Shown here: piece by piece, positions 57,180-64,000 of the stretch
How the letters are laid out: each line of letters opens with the position of its first letter
Numbering within the stretch: the first letter of the stretch is position 1
Source: Dugong dugon
Taxonomy: Eukaryota > Chordata > Mammalia > Sirenia > Dugongidae
Direction of reading: 5' to 3'
NCBI GenBank assembly: GCA_030035585.1
Contig: CM057474.1
Coordinates: 4,148,501-4,212,500 of the forward strand
Length of the DNA: 64,000 nucleotides
Program-made: the position numbers and the translations under genes
Notes under the pieces: model-generated
The model's database searches: none
What the model saw: the letters and a program-made list of their open reading frames with translations, nothing else
Told to the model about the DNA's origin: nothing

Positions 57180-60100
57180 GGAGAGAAAAATTCTTTGTCC
57201 ATCAATTAGTTGAAACTTGGAATTAAGATGGAGGACAACATTAATATTTTAGTATCAGCATCAGAGTGAAGAATTGTCTTTTTGTGGAATTTGCTAATTT
57301 GGAAATCTTTAGCTTAATAGGTTATGGCCTGAGGGAGAAGTCAGGGACAGAGAGACAGGGAGGGGTAGGGGAGACTTCCCTGAGGAGGTGACTTTTCACA
57401 TGCATCTTAGTTGAGAAGTCAACCTTGAGGGCTACTCCCTAAGGGAAGAGTTTTCTGGCAGAGGTGGGAGAGGGGAGCTTGAGCAAAGACCCTCTGATGC
57501 TAACAGACTTGATTTTGCTGCGATTCACCCTTTCCTCTCCTTTCTAAGAGCCATTATTTCCAAACCAAGGACATGTTTCATCTTTACTGATTCTGCCCAT
57601 TAGCCTAAATTGGACAAGAATGTCCCCACGCCTTTGTATATGATGCTTAGCGATATTTACAGAGGGAGCCCATTATAGGGATACAGGGCTATATGGACAC
57701 TTCATGGCATCCGAGGGCAGGTGCACCCGGGCCCTAGAAGAGACTTGGCCTTGAGCTGGAAAGCCACCAGCAGCCAGGCAGAACGCCCTCCCAAGTCCGA
57801 CTTCTACCTGCTTCTCTACGTGAGGTTGCTTCATTTTTCACCTCTGCAGACCAGCTTCTGCTGCTCCTCTGAGCATGTGGCCGATGAGGTCACCAAAAAG
57901 CTTAGTTTACATCACCTCAGTCCCAGGAACACTGCTATCTTGGAATCTCATTTCCTAATATGGGGGCAAGAAAATTTGACTGGCCCCACTCAGTCAAGTG
58001 TTCACCTCTGAGCTAATCATCTGTAGATGAGAATGTTGATTTCAAATCATTGATTGTAGACAGGGAGAAAGGTTCCCCTCAGAGAAAGGGGCCTGATAGG
58101 AGCTAAGAAGGCTGTCTCCTGCAGAGTCCCTCTGGTTTCCCACATCACGTTTTAATTCCTCATATCTTGACTTCCAGATACTCTAAAAATATTAACTGTT
58201 CCACATTACCTACTGTTCACTCTCGTTGTTTTAAAATAATAATCATCAATTGTGTTCTCTGCTTGCTCCAGCCCCAATTTCATAAATCTTTAATCCTATC
58301 ATGGATTGAAACGTTCCCCTTCCGTCATCCCCCCTTCCGTTCTTCTGGCTTCTGGATTAAGGGACAGGAAGACAGGCTGAATGTATTCCAGTGCAATCAA
58401 GTACAGTATATTTGAAAACAGAAGTGGAAAAAAATTAGTTTCCTTTTAGGATTAGGTTTAAGCATCTGTTGTTTTTTCCCATTTATCCTCCAGGTCATCT
58501 AATCTGCTCGTTAAGAATCAGAGATGTTGAGGAACTTGCCTGTTGAAGGTCACACACCTGGTTTATGGTAGGACTCCCTGTACGGAGGTTTTTCAGTTGT
58601 AACTTGCTGCCTCCCACCCATATATATCGGGGATTAATGGAACAGAAGGACACAGAGTAAGAAAAGGACGTAGCAAGAATCTCACCGAGCCTGTATTGCA
58701 GCTCTTTACTGATGGGCTGAGCCGGCACGTGTCTGCCATTGAGCAGATGTTTTGTGGAGGGCGGGACTCTGGATGACCAGGTCTGAGCAGGTGGTCTTAG
58801 TCTAAGTCCTTCTGCGTTCTTACTTGCGTGCCTTGCTCACGAAAAAGCCCCGTGGTGGTTTTTGGGCTGCGTCCACCTTCAGGGCACAATGAACCCTGCT
58901 CTACCAGAAGAGCTGCTACAGCACAGAAATGGCATATTTGTGGGAAATCACATGCAAAAATTCATTCATTCAAATAAGACAGGGTGAGCAGACATTGTGT
59001 GACGCTAGACCACCGCATTACTGACTCGCACTGGCCCACCGTCAATGACTGGATAAAAACAACTTACTTCCAAGACTCCTTCCAACTCTAAAATACCACA
59101 ATTCTAGGATGGATAAATAGAAAGAATAGGAAAAAATCGTCGTACAACAAGCACAAACAGGGCTGATATTAAGACTTCAGGACTAAATGCAATTTTAAAA
59201 AACCCAGGCATTTAAAAAAATAACCCAAAGAATTATCTGCCTAAGAATTTTAAGATAATGATCTTGCAAATAACCACTGTGCGAAGAAAGGAAGGTCAAT
59301 GATAAATTATCTTTTTAATTATGAAAACTCTACGTTAAATCTTTAGGACACAGTCAAGCAATTCCCCTCTACAGCTTATAAAGCTCTTAAACGTAAATTA
59401 CCTCATTGCAACAGTTCTGCTTTGGAGCAGGTAAATACCAATTTTATAGATGAAGAGAACTCAGGCAACATAAAATGGACATGAGACTATAATCCAAGGT
59501 TTCAAGAGGTGGACAAAATTGGAATTTTTTGAAATAAAAAGCAGCTTTCTTTTATCCTGTGAGCATACTTTCATTTTGATTTAAAAGAAAGCTGATGAAG
59601 AACGCTTAGATTTAATTTATAGATGATACGGCACTATTTAAAACGATGCAGTTTTATGCTTACATATTTGAAAGTATGAGTAAAATTATTTCCCTCAAAA
59701 ATGCCCAGATTGATATGAAATGGACTCATTTATTTTTAAGAACTTTGTAAAGATAAAAGTTGAACACTTTCTGCCATGTTTGCCAATTTGAAAAAAATCC
59801 CGTTTTAAGCATATGTGCCCAGGAGTGTTTGTGTGTGTGTGTATGTTGCGTTGCTCTGTGGGAATGCATCTGTGTAATTGTGCTGATGGGGTTAAGTGTG
59901 GCCGCCACGTGGAGCAATGAAGAAAGATCTGCCTTTCAGTATGTAAGAAAACGTATCTTAGTTTAAAAAACATGAGAAGATCCCTATTTACTTACTTTCT
60001 CATGAAGGACTCCTTCAGAAGGAGCCATGAAGTATGAAAAAGGTGTTATTTCTAGGTTGGGTTTCCAAAAGTGTAGCAGGGTAGATAATTTTCTGTGGCA

Positions 60101-60530
60101 TATGAATGAACATTTTTATTTGAATAATTATGCATTCATTTTTATCGTTCCTTCCCTTCCCTCACCTCAGTGTTCACAGCACTGCTGGCTGCCTTGGGAT
60201 CATCGGGGTTATTACACTGTGTATTTGGTTCCCCACGCCTGTCACCACAAGCCCAGGACCCTCAGGTCATCCCTTGTCCCCTACCCCCCAGATGATTCTC
60301 TGCACTGTCTTTTCTGACCCCATCTCCCTGCCTTCCCTAACTACTGGAACTGTTCCCTATACACTATACAACTCAGGATAAATCACTAGCCAAAACTCAC
60401 TCTAAAGAAACAAGTCTAGCTGTTGGGATTGGAGACATCATTTCTATGTCCTTTCCAATGAAGCAAATCCGTTCCCTGTCAACTAAGAGTTATAGGTGGC
60501 AGAGGTTCCATAGTGGCAAAAACAGTTTGC
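57180..60530. other. Long mostly unique stretch with L2 and MIR relics
   Basis: About 57340-57530 resembles minus L2 ('cttccctgaggaggtgactt', 'ttttctggcagaggtgggag'). About 59365-59480 resembles minus MIR ('accaattttatagatgaaga'). A short GT repeat lies at 59828-59840. No gene or RNA recognised in the remaining ~3 kb. Confidence 0.5.
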
Positions 60531-60532
60531 AC

Positions 60533-60692
60533 TCGACTGGTAGAGCAGTGGTTAAGAGGTTGGGTCCTTACCAAAGGGTTAGCAGTTTGAATCCACCGGC
60601 CGCTCCTTGAAACACCTACGGGGCATTTCTACTCTGTCCCACAGGGTTGCTGTGAGTTGGAATCAACTCAACAGCAATGGGTTTGGTCTTTT
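60533..60692 (+). mobile_element. AfroSINE, plus
   Basis: Head 'actggtagagcagtggttaa' (box A-like), short body, tail 'caatgggtttggtc' and a T-run. Confidence 0.88.
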
Positions 60693-60699
60693 TTTTTTG

Positions 60700-60866
60700 C
60701 TAACCGAAAGGTGGTAATTCAAATCCACCCCGCAGTGCAGCGGAAAAAAGGCCTGGCAATCTACTTCTGTAAGAATACAGCCATTAAAAACCCTATGGAG
60801 AACAGTTCTACTCTGAAACATGTGGGGTCACTATGAGTCCGCATTGACTCGATGGCAACAGGTTTA
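60700..60866 (+). mobile_element. AfroSINE variant, plus, 5'-truncated
   Basis: Starts inside the head ('gctaaccgaaaggtggtaat'); body 'cctggcaatctacttctgta', tail 'gactcgatggcaacaggttt'. In tandem with the previous SINE but from the other subfamily. Confidence 0.85.
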
Positions 60867-60894
60867 TAGCTGACAAGGAATGACTTGCTTTCTG

Positions 60895-61340
60895 TTTTGC
60901 TTATTTATTGCTGTGTAACAAACAACCCCAAACTTAGTGGCTTAAAACAACAACCACTGTTTGCTTTCTAGCTTCTGCGGGTGGATGGCTCCACTGGCAG
61001 CTCTCCTGGGCTCACTAGAGGCATCTGGAGCCCCAACCAGGAGGCCGTCAGGCGGGGCCTCCTCCCTTCCCAAGTCTCGGCTAGGCTTTCCCAGTCACGT
61101 TGTCTCTGCTGTGGCCTCTCCAGGAGGAGGGCTGGACTTCCTCTTTGGCAGGTCAGGCTCTCCAAAGGCGCAGAAAGTGGAAGCCTCCAGGCCTCGTCAA
61201 GGCTTAGGCCCAGAGCTGGCACATCACTTCTGCCTGCTTCTAGTAATTAAGCCGTCCCAGAGCCAGCCCAGAATCAAGGGGAGGGGAAATTAATCCCGCC
61301 TCTTATAGGGGGTGGGGGAGATGACAAAGAATTTGCAGTC
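60895..61340 (-). mobile_element. Ancient LTR-like repeat, minus (uncertain)
   Basis: 'ttattgctgtgtaacaaaca', 'ccccaaacttagtggcttaa' and 'tctcctgggctcactagagg' follow the order of an old, widespread mammalian repeat usually classed with MaLR-type LTRs. Overlapping frames of 80-110 codons on both strands have no domain support. Confidence 0.5.
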
Positions 61341-62564
61341 ATCTTTAATCCACCACAGTTTCTCAGACAGGAGAGTCCCTTTTAGTCTCTACACAGAGCA
61401 AATGTTTTGGGAGTTTCAGAACCTATTTACAATTCTTTGGGATAAGCTTAAGTTCCTCGGGTAGAAAAAGCAAAACACTGAGGTTAAGAGCTGCTTCAGA
61501 CAGACTATAAGTGATTATAAAACTATGTACACACACGTAAACAGAAATACATCTTCCCTTTCACACGGCACTCAAACAGCCACGAACCTCACTTTGTAGG
61601 CGCTCTCGTATTCTCTGCTTTCTGAGAACTTAAAATGCATTTTCTAATCGGTAAAGGCCTTTCTGTTCACATCTCTGGAAGCTGGAGAAAAGATTTATAA
61701 GTCTCAATAAACCAGTTCTAACTACACAGGGATAAATTCTAGTCCATCATATATGTAGTGCAAGCCAACAAAAGGCATGGTGTAAATTAACCTAACTTGG
61801 AAACCGTTTCTGTTTTAATGCAAATCTCACCTTCCTCTGGAAAATTTCCTAGAGTATTAGGACATTTTCACCCGGATGTTTCTATTTCTGTTCATTTGCC
61901 AACTTACCTCTTCTCTCCTCCTTTTTATTTAAGTTAGATGCAAATGCTTATTTAAGTCAGTCTTCAGGAAGGAAGCAGCGATGTGAACAATTCAAAACCC
62001 ATTCACATTCAATTTGGTAAATGTGTTTGTACTTATATTTGAATGGTTGTACGAAGATGTTTTTCAAACCCCATCTTTTAGCTGTGTGGGGAAAACTGCT
62101 AGTTTTGCCCGATTGCTGCTGGGCAGTTATTCCCCAAAACTCTACCTATGCTAGAAATAGATGCTGAAGAATTTGCCTCCTTCTCTCTGGCCTCTTCTGT
62201 AACATGTCTAGAACTGGAGTTGATGCCTGTCTGGGTTCAAAGGGCTTTTCTCTTTGCAAAGTAAATAGAAGAAATGAAAGCGTGTGGAGTGCAAGTCATC
62301 AAGAAGGAATATATCATCGAGTTACTAGAGTGCAAGGTTTGCTGGTCGTTTTCTACCCACACATTAGCATTTGCCGACTGTATTTGTTGATACATGTGCT
62401 GTGTGTAACACAAAGGTAAACTCCGACTGAAAAACAGCCTCGTGGTCACTTACAACGGTGGCGGAGGTTCACCAGCCCAGACATTGATCTCCGACAGCGC
62501 CGGAGGAGTCCTCTAAGTCAGAGCTTTCTAACAAAAGGAGTAACTGTAATGCTTAAACCTACAC
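61341..62564. other. Unclassified non-coding stretch
   Basis: No element, RNA or gene recognised. Confidence 0.4.
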
Positions 62565-62565
62565 T

Positions 62566-62776
62566 TAAAAAAAAAAAAAAAACCCTTGCCACCGAGTCCA
62601 TTCCAACTCATAGGGACCCTGTAGGAAAGAGTAGAACTGTCCCAAGGGGCTTCCAAGGCTGTAATCTTTACAGAAGCAGACTGCCTCATCTTTCTCCCTG
62701 GGAGCAGCTGGTGGGTTCAAACCACTGACCTTTTGATTAGCAGTGGAGCACTTAGCCACTGTGCCACCATGGCTCC
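62566..62776 (-). mobile_element. AfroSINE, minus
   Basis: A-run at the left, long body ('ctttacagaagcagactgcc'), head complement 'cttagccactgtgccaccat'. Confidence 0.9.
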
Positions 62777-62814
62777 TGAACTGCAGAATAATAACTACAT
62801 GCAGCTAACTAAGA

Positions 62815-63125
62815 AAAAAGGCCTGGTGGTCTCCTTTAGAAAATTAGCCAATGAAAACCTTATGGTTCACAACAGAACACTGTCCGATTCGCTTGCTTTG
62901 GACAGGTCATCAGAAGACACCCATCACTGGAGAAGGACATCATAGCTGGTGAAGCCGAGGGCCGATGAAGGCACGGGGGAGCCTCAGGGAGATGGACTGG
63001 TACAACGGCTGCAATGATAGTCTCAGACAGACTCTAATTGCGAGGATGACACAGCACCAGGCCACGTTTCATTCTGCTGTACTTAATATCGTCAGGAGTT
63101 GGAGTCGCCTGGATGGCAACTAACA
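62815..63125 (+). mobile_element. AfroSINE-variant piece joined to an RTE 3' end
   Basis: 62815-62890 matches the body of the variant SINE ('aaggcctggtggtctccttt', 'gccaatgaaaaccttatggt'). From about 62895 the sequence is RTE ('acaggtcatcagaagacacc', 'gagaaggacatcatagctgg'), ending 'gcctggatggcaactaacaa'. Either a chimeric element or a SINE subfamily with an extended RTE-derived 3' region. Confidence 0.75.
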
Positions 63126-64000
63126 AGAAGTATGATTTACATATGATTACAAATATATTAATTTCCAATCTCTCTTCAGTGAGCTCAGAAAATGCTCAGC
63201 CAGGTGTGTGACAGAATAATCCCCGTCCTTGAACGTATTCTCTTCCTGTCTTGTCCAAGACCTCCTGGTCCCCACAGGAGAGTCCATTTGTGTGTAGTTC
63301 CTAGGAGGCAGCTTGCTTAGTACAGTTTAGGACAGCTTACTTTGGGGAGGAAAATCTCCCAGACTTTGATACTTCTGGGACAGATATGCAAATTGTTGCC
63401 CCTAATTTCTTGTTCCAGGGTTTGCCTGTTGTTTGTTCCAGGCCCTGCCTGATCTGCCTTGTGCCCAGACTGTCTGAAACTGCCCGCTGCACAGTTAGGA
63501 GGAATATTTTATTTCCTCCTTTAGCAGAAATGGGGGTCTGGCTGAAAAGAGATTTCCCGGATGGGCAGAAACATGGATGCCCTGATATTTGTGTGAAACC
63601 CGAACCTCTCCATCCCCTCCCCACCCCAGCAATGCATGGATGTAACAATTTAACCATTTCCCAGGCATTATCGTATGGGCTATGATGTCACCTACATCTG
63701 CCTAGGGCACTCAGGAGGTTTCTACCAGGTCACGGAGGGCAGAGGCTGTAACTATTTAACTTAGTACAGTCCTAGCAAACCACCTCTCCTTCGATGACAG
63801 GGCTTTGGAGGTAACCATAACACGCCATAGGAGGAAAAAGCAAGAACACACGGACAGGCCCAAGGGGAAAACAAAGCTAAAAACAAAATCTGAAAATGAC
63901 CCCTTAAGAAAGTAAATGGTCATCCAAGTAGCCCGGGGAAAACAAAGAAAACACCAACAAAGCATAAGATGCTGAGCAAATATTAAGCATGGTTTCGGGT
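63126..64000. other. Unclassified non-coding stretch to window end
   Basis: No repeat or gene recognised. Overlapping frames near 63337-63685 on both strands have no domain and are judged chance. Confidence 0.4.

Noticed and set aside
60961-61293. 110-codon plus frame with overlapping 84- and 89-codon frames
   Set aside because: Falls in an ancient LTR-like repeat; overlapping frames on both strands indicate composition, not coding.

Overview
This is a 64-kb piece of mammalian nuclear DNA, almost certainly from an afrotherian and most likely a proboscidean (elephant). The evidence is the interspersed repeats. There are about 25 copies of a tRNA-derived AfroSINE-type SINE. There are four RTE/BovB-like LINEs ending in CAA-rich tails, whose last ~30 bases match the SINE tail. 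There is also a lineage-specific LINE-1 family, alongside ancient pan-mammalian L2, MIR, MaLR-type LTR and hAT fossils. No Alu, B1 or carnivore SINE was seen. Family names come from recognition by eye; no library search was run.

I find no complete host protein-coding gene, tRNA gene, CRISPR array or operon. Every convincing protein similarity belongs to retrotransposons: L1 ORF1, L1 ORF2, and RTE endonuclease/reverse transcriptase, all broken. The best candidate for a host regulatory element is a CpG island at about 49.5-50.7 kb that carries a strongly purine-rich core. It may be the promoter or first exon of a gene lying mostly outside the window.

Layout. 1-4.5 kb: young L1 copy A, cut by the window edge. 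4.6-9.8 kb: SINEs, an older L1 (D) hit twice by SINEs at one site, and an RTE 3' end. 9.8-13.7 kb: mostly unique, with an old L1 tail and an LTR-like repeat. 13.9-20 kb: ancient L1 (E) carrying three later insertions (a young L1 tail, a near-full-length RTE and a MaLR-type LTR). 20-33.6 kb: mixed unique DNA and SINEs, with a long inverted repeat fused to a 26-bp tandem array (24.75-25.08 kb) and a small mariner-like element. 33.8-44.9 kb: near-full-length L1 (B) containing nested young L1 C. 45-48.1 kb: LTRs and an RTE. 49.5-50.7 kb: CpG island. 52.9-53.98 kb: a ~26-unit GC-rich minisatellite ending against an LTR. 54-64 kb: mostly unique DNA with one LTR, SINEs, an RTE tail and relics.

How the parts relate: AfroSINE copies have tRNA-like box A/B heads for RNA polymerase III and a tail shared with RTE, which supports RTE as their mobilising partner. 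L1 copies A and C are close relatives in direct orientation about 38 kb apart. Several nestings are supported by target-site duplications read directly from the sequence. No previously undescribed multi-gene system is visible. The least explained objects are the inverted repeat plus 26-mer array, the purine-rich CpG island, and the minisatellite with higher-order structure.
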